Assembly (NCBI GenBank): GCA_011364925.1
Contig: RDOA01000001.1
Location: forward strand, 91,997 to 155,996
Source: Promethearchaeota archaeon
Lineage (GTDB): Archaea > Asgardarchaeota > Lokiarchaeia > Sigyniarchaeales > SOKP01
Reading direction: 5' to 3'
DNA: 64,000 bases
Below the pieces are notes generated by a model, which saw only the letters and a program-made list of their open reading frames with translations, did not search any database and was not told the DNA's origin. A program made the position numbers and the translations under genes. Positions 25,249-35,965 of this stretch are shown here, one piece after another (positions within the stretch are counted from its first letter, which is position 1; each line of letters opens with the position of its first letter).

Positions 25249-28200
25249 ATTAAAAAGTATAGATATTTTAGGTTTAAAAGTTCATCAATACCGACGAAGA
25301 AGAGACTTGCTCTCACTTTTATCGTAAGTCTTGTTTGTATTGTTATCGTAAGTAGTTTTTTCTCTTATAATAATTCAACAAATATCTTGAATAATATGAA
25401 TAACAACAGAAGGATTGAATACAAGTCACCAAATATTTCTGTCCCACCAACTTTCGATCTGGATTATCCTTTAAATTATTCGTTGTATGGGAAACTTGCT
25501 CCGAATTATTCTTTATCAAAAATTAAAACGGGAAATTATACATGGTATGAATTCTTGGATATCAGTACAAATTCAACGCCAGTAGAATTAGAAGGCACTG
25601 TAAATGAAAATTTTATTGGGACGTTTAACCAATCGATGTGGGACTCTTTAAGCAACGGAACTGCTACAATTCGTTTTTATGTTAATAATTCATTGGGTGA
25701 AATAAGCTTTCTAGACGCAATAATTAGAATTGATATTACAGATCCTTCCATCGACAGTATTGATTCACCCTCGCCAGGAACATGGTTTAGCGCTACACCC
25801 CCAAGTTATAGCCTTTCCATCACAGAGAAGAATCTTGACACTATCTGGTACACGCTCGATGAAGGGACGAACAACTACACCGGAGCGACGAGTGGAACGA
25901 TCGATTCTACCGCCTGGACTAACGCGGGTGACGGCGCAGTTACAATTACGTTCTACGTAAACGATTCTGTAGGTAATTGGGCGTCTTCAAGCGTAGGTGT
26001 TAACAAGGACAGTCTTGATCCTATAATCGATAGCATCGATTCTCCCTTGTCAGGAGCGTGGTATAGTAGTGCCCCTCCAAGTTATAGTCTATCCATAACG
26101 GAAGCGAATTTGGATTCTATCTGGTACACGCTAGATGGAGGATCGAACAATTACACCGGAGCGACGAGCGGAACGATCGATTCTACCGCCTGGACTAACG
26201 CGGGTGACGGCTTAGTTACAATTATGTTCTACGTAAACGATTCAGTAGGTAATATTGATTTTGCGAGTGTAGGTATAAACAAAGATACGCTTGACCCTTC
26301 TATCGACAGCATCGATTCGCCATTGTCAGGGGCGTGGTTTAATAGTGCTCCTCCAGATTATAGTCTTTCCATCACCGAGACGAATTTGGATTCTATTTGG
26401 TATACGCTCGATGGAGGGACAAACAACTTCACCGGAGCAACGAGCGGAACGATCGATTCTACCGCTTGGACTAACGCAGGTGACGGCGCAGTTACGATTA
26501 CGTTTTACGTAAACGATTCTTTGGGTAACTGGGATACCGCAAGTGTTATTGTTAACAAGGACACCCTTGATCCTTCTATCGACAGCATCGATTCTCCATC
26601 ATCTGGGGCGTGGTTTGATAATAATCCCCCAAGTTATAGCCTTTCCATCACGGAACCGAATTTGGATTCTATCTGGCACACGCTTGATGGAGGTTCGAAC
26701 AACTACACCGGAGGGGCGAGTGGAACTATCGACTCTACAGCTTGGATTAACGCGGGAGACGGTGCAGTTACGATTACATTTTATGTAAACGATTCCGTGG
26801 GTAATTTAGATAAAGCGAGTGTTATAGTTAACAAAGATACCCTTGATCCTTCCATTGATAGCATCGATTCGCCCATTTCTGGAGCTTGGTTTAGTAGCGT
26901 TCCTCCAAGTTATAGTCTTTCCATCACTGAGGCGAATCTAGACTCGATTTGGTACACGCTTGATGGAGGATCGAACAACTACACCGGAGCGATGAGCGGA
27001 ACGATCGACTCCACAGCATGGACCAACGCGGGTGACGGCGCAGTTACAATTACGTTTTATGTAAACGATTCCGTGGGCAATATCGATTTTGCAAGCGTAG
27101 CAGTTAATAAAGATACGGTCGATCCTTCTATCGACAATATTGATTCACCATTGTCGGGAGCTTGGTTTGCTGGTACTCCCCCTAGTTATACTTTATCCAT
27201 AACAGAGACAAACCTAAACTCGATTTGGTACACGCTCGATGGAGGTGTGAACAACTACACTGGAGCAACGAGCGGAACGATCGACTCCACAGCATGGACC
27301 AACATGGGTGACGGCGCAGTTACAATTACGTTTTACGTAAACGATTCCGCTGGAAATTTAAATTTTGCGAGTGTAATAATCAATAAAGATAGCGTGAATC
27401 CTTCCATTGATAGCATCAATTCTCCATCGTCTGGTGCGTGGTTTAATAATAATCCTCCAAGTTATAGTCTTTCCATCACCGAGACGAATTTAGACTCAAT
27501 TTGGTATACGCTCGATGGAGGTGCGAACAACTACACAGGAGCAACGAGCGGAACGATCTATTCTACCGCTTGGACTAACGTGGGTAACGGGGCAGTTACA
27601 ATTACGTTTTACGTAAACGATTCCGCTGGTAACTGGGCTTCCTCAAGCGTGGTAATTAACAAAGATAGCATAGATCCTTCTATCGACAGTATTGATTCGC
27701 CTTCTTCGGGCGCTTGGTTTGGTAGTAATCCTCCAAGTTATAGTCTTTCCATCACCGAGACGAATCTAGATTCTATTTGGTACACGCTCGATGGAGGTAC
27801 AAACAACTACACCGGAGGTGCGAGTGGAACTATTGATTCTACCGCCTGGACTAACGCGGGTGATGGTCTTGTAACGATTACTTTTTATGTAAACGACTCC
27901 GCAGGCAATATCGATTTTGCGAGCGTAGCAGTTAACAAAGATACCCTTGACCCTTCCATCGATAGCATCGATTCCCCATCACCGGGAGTGTGGTTTAGTG
28001 GTACTCCTCCAAGTTACAGCTTATCTATCACTGAAACGAATTTGGATTCTATTTGGTACACGCTTGATGGAGGTATAAACAACTACACTGGAGGTTCGAG
28101 TGGAATTATTGATTCTACCGCCTGGACTAACGCGGGTGATAGTCTTGTAACGATTATTTTTTATGTAAACGACTCCGCAGGCAATATCGATTTTGCGAGT

Positions 28201-31200
28201 GTAGCAGTTAACAAAGATACCCTTGACCCTTCCATCGATAGCATCGATTCCCCCTCGTCTGGAGCTTGGTTTGGTAGTGATCCTCCAAGCTACAGCTTAT
28301 CCATCACTGAGGCAAACCTAGACTCGATTTGGTACACCCTTGATGGAGGTACGAACAATTACACTGGAACAACGAGCGGAACGATTGACTCCACAGCCTG
28401 GACTAATGCAGGTGAAGGTGCAGTTACAATTACATTTTACGTAAACGATTCTGTAGGTAATTTGGATACCGCGAGCGTCGTAGTTAACAAAGATAGCGTT
28501 AATCCTTCTATTGATAGCATTGATTCACCATCTTCGGGAGCGTGGATTAGTAACACTCCCCCAACATATAGCCTTTCAATAACTGAAACGAATTTGGATG
28601 AAATCTGGTATACGCTCGATGATGGCATAAACAATTATACAGGAGCGGTAAGTGGAACGATTGACTCCACAGCCTGGACTAATGCGGGTGATGGTCTTGT
28701 AACGATTATTTTTTATGTAAACGACTCAACGGGTAATATTGCTTTTGCGAGCGTAGGTGTCAACAAAGATACCCTTGATCCTTCTATTGATAGCATTGAT
28801 TCGCCATCTTCGGGCGCGTGGTTTAGTAGTAATCCTCCAAGTTATAGCCTTTCCATCACCGAGACGAATTTGGATTCAATCTGGTATACGCTCGATGATG
28901 GTGCGAACAACTACACTGGAGGTTTGAGTGGAATTATTGATTCTACCGCCTGGACTAACGCGGGTGATGGTCTTGTAACGATTATTTTTTATGTAAACGA
29001 TTCCGCTGGTAATTGGGCATCCTCAAGCGTGGTAATTAACAAAGATAGCATAGATCCTTCTATCGACAGTATTGATTCACCTTCTTCGGGCGCTTGGTTT
29101 GGTAGCAATCCTCCAAGTTATAGTCTTTCCATCACCGAGGCGAATTTGGATTCAATCTGGTACACGCTCGATGGAGGTGCGAATAATTACACGGGAGCTA
29201 TAAGCGGAACGATTGATTCAACTGCATGGAGTATCGCGAGTCAGGGAGCAGTTACAATTACATTCTATGTAAACGATTCCGCTGGAAATTTAAATTTTGC
29301 AAGTGTAATAATCAATAAAGACAGCGTCGATCCTTCCATTGATAGCATCGATTCCCCATTACCGGGAGTGTGGTTTAGTAGTACTTCTCCAAGCTATAGT
29401 TTATCCATCACCGAGACGAATTTGGATTCAATCTGGTATACGCTCGATGATGGTGCGAACAATTACACCGGAACGACGAGTGGAACGATAGACTCTACAG
29501 CTTGGACTAACGCGGGTCAGGGATCCGTTACAATTACGTTTTTTGTAAACGATTCCGCTGGTAATTGGGTTTCCTCAAGCGTAGTAATTAACAAAGATAG
29601 CGTTGATCCTTCCATTGATAGTATCGATTCGCCATCCTCAGGAGTGTGGTTTAGTAGCTCACCTCCAAGTTACAGTCTTTCCATCACCGAGACGAATCTG
29701 GATACTATTTGGTATACGCTCGATGGGGGTACGAATAATTATACGGGAGCAGCTAGCGGAACGATAAACTCTACAGCTTGGGCTAACGCAGGTCAGGGAA
29801 CTATTACGATTACATTTTATGTGAACGATTCTGCAGGCAACTGGGCCTCTTCTAGCGTGATAATTAACAAAGATAGCGTTGATCCTTCCATTGATAGCAT
29901 CGATTCCCCATTACTGGGAATGTGGTTTAGTAGTACTCCTCCAAGTTATAGTCTTTCCATCACCGAGACGAATTTAGACTCAATTTGGTACACGCTCGAT
30001 GGAGGGACGACCAACTATACTGGAACAACGAGCGGAACGATTGATTCTACAGAATGGAGTAACGCTGGACAAGGTGCAGTTACGATTACATTTTATGTAA
30101 ATGATTCTGCAGGTAACTGGGCTTCTTCAAGCGTAGTAATTAACAAAGATAGCGTTGTTCCTTCTATCGACAGTATTGATTCGCCATCACCCAGTGAGTG
30201 GTTCAGCAGTAGTCCTCCTAGCTATAGTCTTTCCATTACTGAGACAAATTTAGACTCAATTTGGTACACGCTTGATGGAGGTATAAACAACTATACAGGA
30301 GCAGTAAGTGGAACTATCGATTCTACTGCTTGGTCTAACGCAGGACAAGGACCAGTTACGATTATTTTCTATGTAAACGATTCTGCAGGTAATTTAGCTT
30401 ATTCAAGTGTTGGAATTAATAAAGATAGTATTGATCCCTCGATAAATAGTATCAATTCGCCCTCATCGGGGGCATGGTTTAGTGACACACCTCCTGGTTA
30501 TAGCTTATCCATTACCGAAGCAAATCTAGACTCGATTTGGTATACGTTAGATGGAGGTTTGAATAATTACGCGGGAGCGGCAAGTGGAACGATCGACTTG
30601 ACGGCATGGACTAACGCAGGTCAAGGAGCCGTCACGATAACATTCTATGTAAACGATTCTGCGAGTAATTTAGATTCTGCGAGTGTGATAGTTAATAAAG
30701 ATACCTTACCTCCAATTTTAGTACTTAACACTCCAATGAATAACACTTATGTGAATAATGCCCCTCCAATTAATATCACCGTCTATGATAATTTTGCTAC
30801 TCTAACTTATACAGTATTAGGATACTCTCCTCTTTCACTAACAAATCATACGGCTGTTACCCTTAATCCTGCTATTTGGAGTTCTCTGTCTCAAGGAGTG
30901 TTTTATGTTGTTATTAGTGGTTTCGATTTATTAGGGCAATCCTCTAATCTTACGATCACTCTGTATAAAGATACGATTGCACCCATTATAAGCATCACTT
31001 CACCTGTAAATAACACTTACTCGAATGTACCACCTTATTTAAATGTCAATGCTGTAGATCCGAACCTTGATACAATCTGGTATAGCGTAAATAATGTTAA
31101 TATCACTTTGCAAAATAACACGCTACAGGAGTTGAATAGCTCAATTTGGGCCAGCTTGCAAGACGAAGGACAGTATGAGGTTAAAATATATGCAAACGAT

Positions 31201-34200
31201 ACGTTTGGTCATTTAAATGATCTTTACACGCTTAATCTTTACAAAGATATTATTTATCCTACCTTAATAATAAATTCGCCATTAAATAATTCCTACTATA
31301 AGCTAGAACCTATTATTAATGTTGTAGTTAGTGATCCTTATTTCGATTCTTTATGGTATCGTGTTGGATCCCAGAACATTCCTTTAACTAATGACACAAA
31401 CCAACAATTAACCACTAGTATTTGGAATAATCTACCTGAAGAGGGAAGTTTTATAATTTATTTCTACGCTAACGATAGTGCTGGTAATTTAAACGACTTA
31501 TTTAGTTTGACTCTAAATAAGGATGTAAGAAATCCTGAAGTTATAATTATAAATCCAAACTCAAACGATTTATTCGGGGAACCCTCTCCTGAGTTCCAAA
31601 TTTCCATAAATGAACTTAATTTAAACAAGACATGGTACATGTTATACAACAATTCATGGAGCTCTTTGAATTACACTTTTAGCGGATTAACTGGAGTAAT
31701 TAATCAACTCGCTTGGGACGCATTCAAAAACACAGATGTAACCATTAGATTTTACGCAAACGATACACTGAATAATTTGGGTTATACCGAAGTTACAATT
31801 CGGAAGAATATAATTGCTCCAATAATGACTATTGTTGATCCCCAAGATAATGACTTATTCGGAATTGAAGCCCCAAATATTACGATTTATAAAGCAGGAA
31901 TAGAATTAAATACTACTTGGTACACCCTAGATGGTGGATTAACTAATTTTACTTTTTCAGGATTAAGCGTTGTCGTAAACCAAGATGCGTGGAATAATTA
32001 TGGATTTAGCGATGTAATTATCACTTTTTATGTTAACGATTCGTTAGGAAGAATCGGATTCGACCAGATAATTCTTAAAAAAGATCCAAATCCTCCACAA
32101 ATTCTGATTACTTTCATTAATCCGTCAACTAATAATTCCTATTGTGCAACAGAACCAACTTTCAGAATTGCGGCATATGATCCAAATTTAGTTTCAATTT
32201 GGTATCGGGTCGGTTTAACAAATATAACTTTTACAAATAATTCAGTCTTAATTCTTAACGATACAATCTGGAACAGCTTACCTCAAGGGAAATTCACGGT
32301 CGAGATTTTCGCTGTAGATCAATTAGGATATCTCAACGATTCAATAACCTTGACATTCCACAAGGACACACTTGCTCCTAAACTTGTAATTAATCAACCA
32401 GAGGACTATACCTACTATGATTCGCCACCTCCACTTAATGTTACTGTATATGACCCAAATTACTTATCTTTTTCTCTTACCTACACCGTTGTTGGATACC
32501 TCCCCGATGCTATCACATTAGAGAATAACACTGAGGAATTTCTAAATCCCGCCATTTGGAATAGTCTTCCCCAAGGAGAATTTTCTGTTAGTATTACTGC
32601 CAGAGATACTTTTAATCAACGAAACAATACATTCGTTCTTACGTTATACAAAGATACAATTGGGCCAATTTTTGAAAGCCTTATACCAGAGAATTTCAGT
32701 ACCTACAACTCTCCTCCAACTTTATTAATTTCTTATTCTGACCCCAACCTTCAAACTATTTATTATAAAGTTGGTACAAGTCCAATAATACCCATATCCA
32801 ACGGCATATCTCAAGATCTTGATTCCTCCATTTGGAGTGGCTTAACTGACGTATCTTTTACCATCGAATTTTATGCAAATGATACCTTTGGTCATATGAG
32901 CACTGTTGTGAATCTGACTCTTATTAAGGATACAACTATTCCTCTAATAACTATAAATTCTCCATTAAATAACACATATTATTCTACACCTCCTACTATG
33001 AATTTAGCTTTATTAGATCTCAATCCTGATACAATATGGTATACTGTTCTAGGTAGTAAAGTAATACTTTCGGGAATACAACCATTTGATAACTCTATAT
33101 GGAACAGTTTAGATCAAGGAGAATTTCAAGTATACATATTTGCTAACGATACTGCTGGTAATCTAAATAATACTCTTGTTTTGACATTACTTAAGGATAC
33201 AAAAGCTCCTTTAGTAACGGTTAATTTACCCCTAAACAATACCTATTGGAATACACGACCAACGATTAATGTGGAGGCCTTTGATCCAAACCTAAATCTT
33301 ATTCAATATCTTGTAGCAGGTGGTTATGTTACATTGCAGAATGGAAATGATTCGACACTTGTCCCAATATTATGGAATCTGCTTGGCGAAGGTGAATTTA
33401 CTCTGCAGATTTTTGCTTCTGATACATTTAGTCAAACTAATAGTTCGGTTATACTAACGCTCTATAAAGACACAATATTACCTAATATTGATATCATTTC
33501 CCCCCAACCTAACGATTTCTTTGGAGAGAATGCTCCCTTTGTGTCTATAGATGTTACTGATACGAATTTAGAAGAAATTTGGTACCGGTTAAGCAATGGA
33601 ACGGTTGTTACTAATAATTACCCATGGACAGGTTCTATTGATCAGTCTGTCTGGGACCAGGTCGGAAATGGAACCGTTACCATACGGATTTACGCCAACG
33701 ATACTGCGAGAAATGTACAATTTGAAGAGGTGGTAGTTCGAAAAAACATCTACGCTCCTATAATTAGTATCAATTATTTAGATAATCATTCTCCTTACGA
33801 TAACGAATTATTCGGAATAACTGCGCCTTATTTTGATATTTATACGTCAGGCTCAGAACTACAGTTAACTTGGTATACAATAAATAATGGTATTACAAAT
33901 TTTACATTTACTGGGTTAAGTGGTTCAATAAATCAATCAGCGTGGGATGATTTTGAATCTGGCACTGTTCATACTATAACTTTGACTTTCTATGTTAATG
34001 ATTCTCTCGGAAAAATTGGTTTCGATGAGATAATTATAAGAAAGGACATAGACATCCCAACAGTAGTTATAAATTCTCCTGTTGATCAAACTCCATTCGC
34101 ATCATCTCCGTTACTGGATCTGACTGTAACAGACCCAAATCTACACAAAGTTTGGTATAGTGTCAATGGTGAAACGAGAGATATTACGAACAATTTAACT

Positions 34201-34824
34201 GTATTTCTTGATGATTCCATTTGGAATAGTTTGAGCGATGGTGCTTTTACAATTGAATTTTTTGCGAACGATACTATGGGGAATCTTAATAGTTTAAGAC
34301 ATTTAGATCTTTCCAAAGACACAACTGGTCCTACTATAGAAGTAATTAGACCTACTGAGAATCAGAGAGTTGGTCGAAGCGCTCCTTACATTGAAGTTCA
34401 AATCAGTGATATAAACGGGATGGATAGTTCTTGGTATAGGCTTATTGGATATGGCAATAACACACTTTTTAATGGACCGATTGATAGAGTGGATGTGTCG
34501 TTATGGGAAAATCTTTGGGACTCGCTCCCTGATGGTTCCGCAGTTACAATACGATTCATCTCAAATGATACTCTTGGAAATGTTGCCTTTATTGATGTGG
34601 ACTTGATTATTAATAAACCTGCACTCCCACCAAGAATATTCCAATATCCCTTGGGATTTTTAATTCCCACTTTAGGATTAGTGGCGTTGATTCCTTTTAC
34701 TGTGAAATTGACTAAGACACGATATTACAAATCGTTAAATAACAAGGATAGAAGAAAGTTAAGAAATGCTTTAATAGCTGCAGGATTCTTTCTATCCTTA
34801 CTAGCGGTATATTTTGTCTTTTAG
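25249..34824 (+). CDS. Giant surface protein with about 33 Ig-like modules and C-terminal TM hairpin
   Basis: The track starts at TTG 25387, but the frame is open from 25225 and encodes KKRLALTFIVSLVCIVIVSSFFS, a clear signal/TM segment. The true start must therefore lie upstream; no ATG, GTG or TTG exists there, and ATT 25249 is a guess. After one diverged module come 18 nearly identical 92-residue modules (DPSIDSIDSP...W(Y/H)TLDGG.NNYTG...FYVNDS.GN) and about 14 diverged ones (NSPLNNTYY...). Hundreds of N-x-S/T sequons suggest heavy glycosylation. The protein ends with two hydrophobic segments (FLIPTLGLVALIPF, ALIAAGFFLSLLAVYFVF) around a basic loop. It is probably a long cell-surface stalk, adhesin or S-layer-associated protein. 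Confidence 0.88.
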   Translation: MKKYRYFRFKSSSIPTKKRLALTFIVSLVCIVIVSSFFSYNNSTNILNNMNNNRRIEYKSPNISVPPTFDLDYPLNYSLYGKLAPNYSLSKIKTGNYTWYEFLDISTNSTPVELEGTVNENFIGTFNQSMWDSLSNGTATIRFYVNNSLGEISFLDAIIRIDITDPSIDSIDSPSPGTWFSATPPSYSLSITEKNLDTIWYTLDEGTNNYTGATSGTIDSTAWTNAGDGAVTITFYVNDSVGNWASSSVGVNKDSLDPIIDSIDSPLSGAWYSSAPPSYSLSITEANLDSIWYTLDGGSNNYTGATSGTIDSTAWTNAGDGLVTIMFYVNDSVGNIDFASVGINKDTLDPSIDSIDSPLSGAWFNSAPPDYSLSITETNLDSIWYTLDGGTNNFTGATSGTIDSTAWTNAGDGAVTITFYVNDSLGNWDTASVIVNKDTLDPSIDSIDSPSSGAWFDNNPPSYSLSITEPNLDSIWHTLDGGSNNYTGGASGTIDSTAWINAGDGAVTITFYVNDSVGNLDKASVIVNKDTLDPSIDSIDSPISGAWFSSVPPSYSLSITEANLDSIWYTLDGGSNNYTGAMSGTIDSTAWTNAGDGAVTITFYVNDSVGNIDFASVAVNKDTVDPSIDNIDSPLSGAWFAGTPPSYTLSITETNLNSIWYTLDGGVNNYTGATSGTIDSTAWTNMGDGAVTITFYVNDSAGNLNFASVIINKDSVNPSIDSINSPSSGAWFNNNPPSYSLSITETNLDSIWYTLDGGANNYTGATSGTIYSTAWTNVGNGAVTITFYVNDSAGNWASSSVVINKDSIDPSIDSIDSPSSGAWFGSNPPSYSLSITETNLDSIWYTLDGGTNNYTGGASGTIDSTAWTNAGDGLVTITFYVNDSAGNIDFASVAVNKDTLDPSIDSIDSPSPGVWFSGTPPSYSLSITETNLDSIWYTLDGGINNYTGGSSGIIDSTAWTNAGDSLVTIIFYVNDSAGNIDFASVAVNKDTLDPSIDSIDSPSSGAWFGSDPPSYSLSITEANLDSIWYTLDGGTNNYTGTTSGTIDSTAWTNAGEGAVTITFYVNDSVGNLDTASVVVNKDSVNPSIDSIDSPSSGAWISNTPPTYSLSITETNLDEIWYTLDDGINNYTGAVSGTIDSTAWTNAGDGLVTIIFYVNDSTGNIAFASVGVNKDTLDPSIDSIDSPSSGAWFSSNPPSYSLSITETNLDSIWYTLDDGANNYTGGLSGIIDSTAWTNAGDGLVTIIFYVNDSAGNWASSSVVINKDSIDPSIDSIDSPSSGAWFGSNPPSYSLSITEANLDSIWYTLDGGANNYTGAISGTIDSTAWSIASQGAVTITFYVNDSAGNLNFASVIINKDSVDPSIDSIDSPLPGVWFSSTSPSYSLSITETNLDSIWYTLDDGANNYTGTTSGTIDSTAWTNAGQGSVTITFFVNDSAGNWVSSSVVINKDSVDPSIDSIDSPSSGVWFSSSPPSYSLSITETNLDTIWYTLDGGTNNYTGAASGTINSTAWANAGQGTITITFYVNDSAGNWASSSVIINKDSVDPSIDSIDSPLLGMWFSSTPPSYSLSITETNLDSIWYTLDGGTTNYTGTTSGTIDSTEWSNAGQGAVTITFYVNDSAGNWASSSVVINKDSVVPSIDSIDSPSPSEWFSSSPPSYSLSITETNLDSIWYTLDGGINNYTGAVSGTIDSTAWSNAGQGPVTIIFYVNDSAGNLAYSSVGINKDSIDPSINSINSPSSGAWFSDTPPGYSLSITEANLDSIWYTLDGGLNNYAGAASGTIDLTAWTNAGQGAVTITFYVNDSASNLDSASVIVNKDTLPPILVLNTPMNNTYVNNAPPINITVYDNFATLTYTVLGYSPLSLTNHTAVTLNPAIWSSLSQGVFYVVISGFDLLGQSSNLTITLYKDTIAPIISITSPVNNTYSNVPPYLNVNAVDPNLDTIWYSVNNVNITLQNNTLQELNSSIWASLQDEGQYEVKIYANDTFGHLNDLYTLNLYKDIIYPTLIINSPLNNSYYKLEPIINVVVSDPYFDSLWYRVGSQNIPLTNDTNQQLTTSIWNNLPEEGSFIIYFYANDSAGNLNDLFSLTLNKDVRNPEVIIINPNSNDLFGEPSPEFQISINELNLNKTWYMLYNNSWSSLNYTFSGLTGVINQLAWDAFKNTDVTIRFYANDTLNNLGYTEVTIRKNIIAPIMTIVDPQDNDLFGIEAPNITIYKAGIELNTTWYTLDGGLTNFTFSGLSVVVNQDAWNNYGFSDVIITFYVNDSLGRIGFDQIILKKDPNPPQILITFINPSTNNSYCATEPTFRIAAYDPNLVSIWYRVGLTNITFTNNSVLILNDTIWNSLPQGKFTVEIFAVDQLGYLNDSITLTFHKDTLAPKLVINQPEDYTYYDSPPPLNVTVYDPNYLSFSLTYTVVGYLPDAITLENNTEEFLNPAIWNSLPQGEFSVSITARDTFNQRNNTFVLTLYKDTIGPIFESLIPENFSTYNSPPTLLISYSDPNLQTIYYKVGTSPIIPISNGISQDLDSSIWSGLTDVSFTIEFYANDTFGHMSTVVNLTLIKDTTIPLITINSPLNNTYYSTPPTMNLALLDLNPDTIWYTVLGSKVILSGIQPFDNSIWNSLDQGEFQVYIFANDTAGNLNNTLVLTLLKDTKAPLVTVNLPLNNTYWNTRPTINVEAFDPNLNLIQYLVAGGYVTLQNGNDSTLVPILWNLLGEGEFTLQIFASDTFSQTNSSVILTLYKDTILPNIDIISPQPNDFFGENAPFVSIDVTDTNLEEIWYRLSNGTVVTNNYPWTGSIDQSVWDQVGNGTVTIRIYANDTARNVQFEEVVVRKNIYAPIISINYLDNHSPYDNELFGITAPYFDIYTSGSELQLTWYTINNGITNFTFTGLSGSINQSAWDDFESGTVHTITLTFYVNDSLGKIGFDEIIIRKDIDIPTVVINSPVDQTPFASSPLLDLTVTDPNLHKVWYSVNGETRDITNNLTVFLDDSIWNSLSDGAFTIEFFANDTMGNLNSLRHLDLSKDTTGPTIEVIRPTENQRVGRSAPYIEVQISDINGMDSSWYRLIGYGNNTLFNGPIDRVDVSLWENLWDSLPDGSAVTIRFISNDTLGNVAFIDVDLIINKPALPPRIFQYPLGFLIPTLGLVALIPFTVKLTKTRYYKSLNNKDRRKLRNALIAAGFFLSLLAVYFVF
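25741..30708 (+). repeat. 18 tandem 276-bp coding repeats
   Basis: Each 276-bp unit (92 codons) begins near GATCCTTCCATCGACAG. Units share long identical blocks such as ACGATCGATTCTACCGCCTGGACTAA-like stretches and are richer in GC than the flanks. Similarity this high at DNA level points to recent duplication and gene conversion. Copy number may vary between strains or be collapsed in assembly. Confidence 0.92.
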
Positions 34825-34836
34825 AATTATAATTTT

Positions 34837-35814
34837 TTATTTTTTCTGTTTTGAGTGTTCTAATATTAGTTTTAATTCGTAAAAATCCAATTTCTTTCCT
34901 AATTTCTGCTTTTCAAGGGCAATTGCTAATTTTTCTTTCGTGTATTTCTTCTGTGTTCTTTTTCTTTCAACAATATACTTAGTCTTTAGCTTTTTAACTT
35001 CTTCTTCCTTTTTTTTTTTTCTATAAATGTTCATCTGTTCTTGAAAGGCTTGTTTTTGGCTCTTGTCTTTTAGTTTGTAGAACAGTTCAAGATTTTTCTC
35101 GTTGGTTTGCTTTGCTCCAAATAGTTCGGATTCAATTTGTTTTTTAATATTTTCAAACGCTTTCGCTTTCCGATACAGGTTAAGCATTTGTTTATGGGTT
35201 TTTACTTTTCTTTTAGACCACTTATTTAATTTTGTATTTATAGTTTTAAGATTAACTTCAAGGATTTCAATAGTTCTCATAGTTTTAAAATAGATATTAT
35301 TCTGTATTTCGTTATTTAAGTCTCCTTCGAGTTTCTTTAAATGTCTAAGATTTATTTGTTTATCGCGATCTAAATTCTGAATTTCTTCAACAATATAACT
35401 TTCTTCGTCTAGATCTAAATTCTGTTCCTCAATTTCATTATTTAGATCATAAATTTTAAGTTCAATCTCTTCTAAAGAACTTTTAATATGGTGGATGGAA
35501 GATGTAAGCTCATCTTTGATTTTAGGTTTGTTAACCTTTTTCTTCTCTTCATAAGCGTATTCTAACACTCTTTTAAATTCAATATCTTTACGTTTTAAAT
35601 CTTTAATCTTTCTTTTATAATAACGGCGTCTTTTATCGTAAAACTCTTTTGCTGCAAATAGTGCTTTCACGATTTCAGAATCAATATTTCGGAAGCTTCT
35701 AATGTAGTTTTCAAGTTCTTTATTAGCTAGATTTCTTTTTAAAGTAAAGTTAATTATATTTTTTTGCCAATTATAGAAGTAACGACTAAAATCATCGAAT
35801 TTATGATCAGGCAT
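34837..35814 (-). CDS. Long coiled-coil protein, unknown function
   Basis: Nearly all 325 residues are predicted helix, rich in Lys, Glu, Arg and Leu (YDKRRRYYKRKIKDLKRKDIEFK, VEEIQNLDRDKQINLRHLKKLE). It resembles archaeal uncharacterised coiled-coil proteins of the COG1340 kind, but I cannot confirm membership. No TM segment is seen. It converges on the giant surface-protein gene, with 12 bases between stops. The net charge is strongly positive. Confidence 0.75.
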   Translation of the reverse strand: MPDHKFDDFSRYFYNWQKNIINFTLKRNLANKELENYIRSFRNIDSEIVKALFAAKEFYDKRRRYYKRKIKDLKRKDIEFKRVLEYAYEEKKKVNKPKIKDELTSSIHHIKSSLEEIELKIYDLNNEIEEQNLDLDEESYIVEEIQNLDRDKQINLRHLKKLEGDLNNEIQNNIYFKTMRTIEILEVNLKTINTKLNKWSKRKVKTHKQMLNLYRKAKAFENIKKQIESELFGAKQTNEKNLELFYKLKDKSQKQAFQEQMNIYRKKKKEEEVKKLKTKYIVERKRTQKKYTKEKLAIALEKQKLGKKLDFYELKLILEHSKQKK

Positions 35815-35965
35815 TCATCCTAAAGTACAGATATAGTTAAATAATCCTTAATTATTAGATATAGTGTTTTTCTAATCATTAAAGGTTTACTTTACTAATT
35901 AAGAATAATTAGAAATGAATTAAAATATAAAAAAAAGATGGCAAGAAAGCTTGCCAAGCAAACAG

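Noticed and set aside
25119-25316. 65-residue minus-strand ORF upstream of the giant gene
   Set aside because: It begins inside DNA that codes for the giant protein's signal segment on the other strand, starts with GTG without a ribosome site, and has no recognisable domain.
25741-30708. Repeats considered as a CRISPR array
   Set aside because: The units are 276 bp, contiguous and coding, with no short repeat plus unique spacers.
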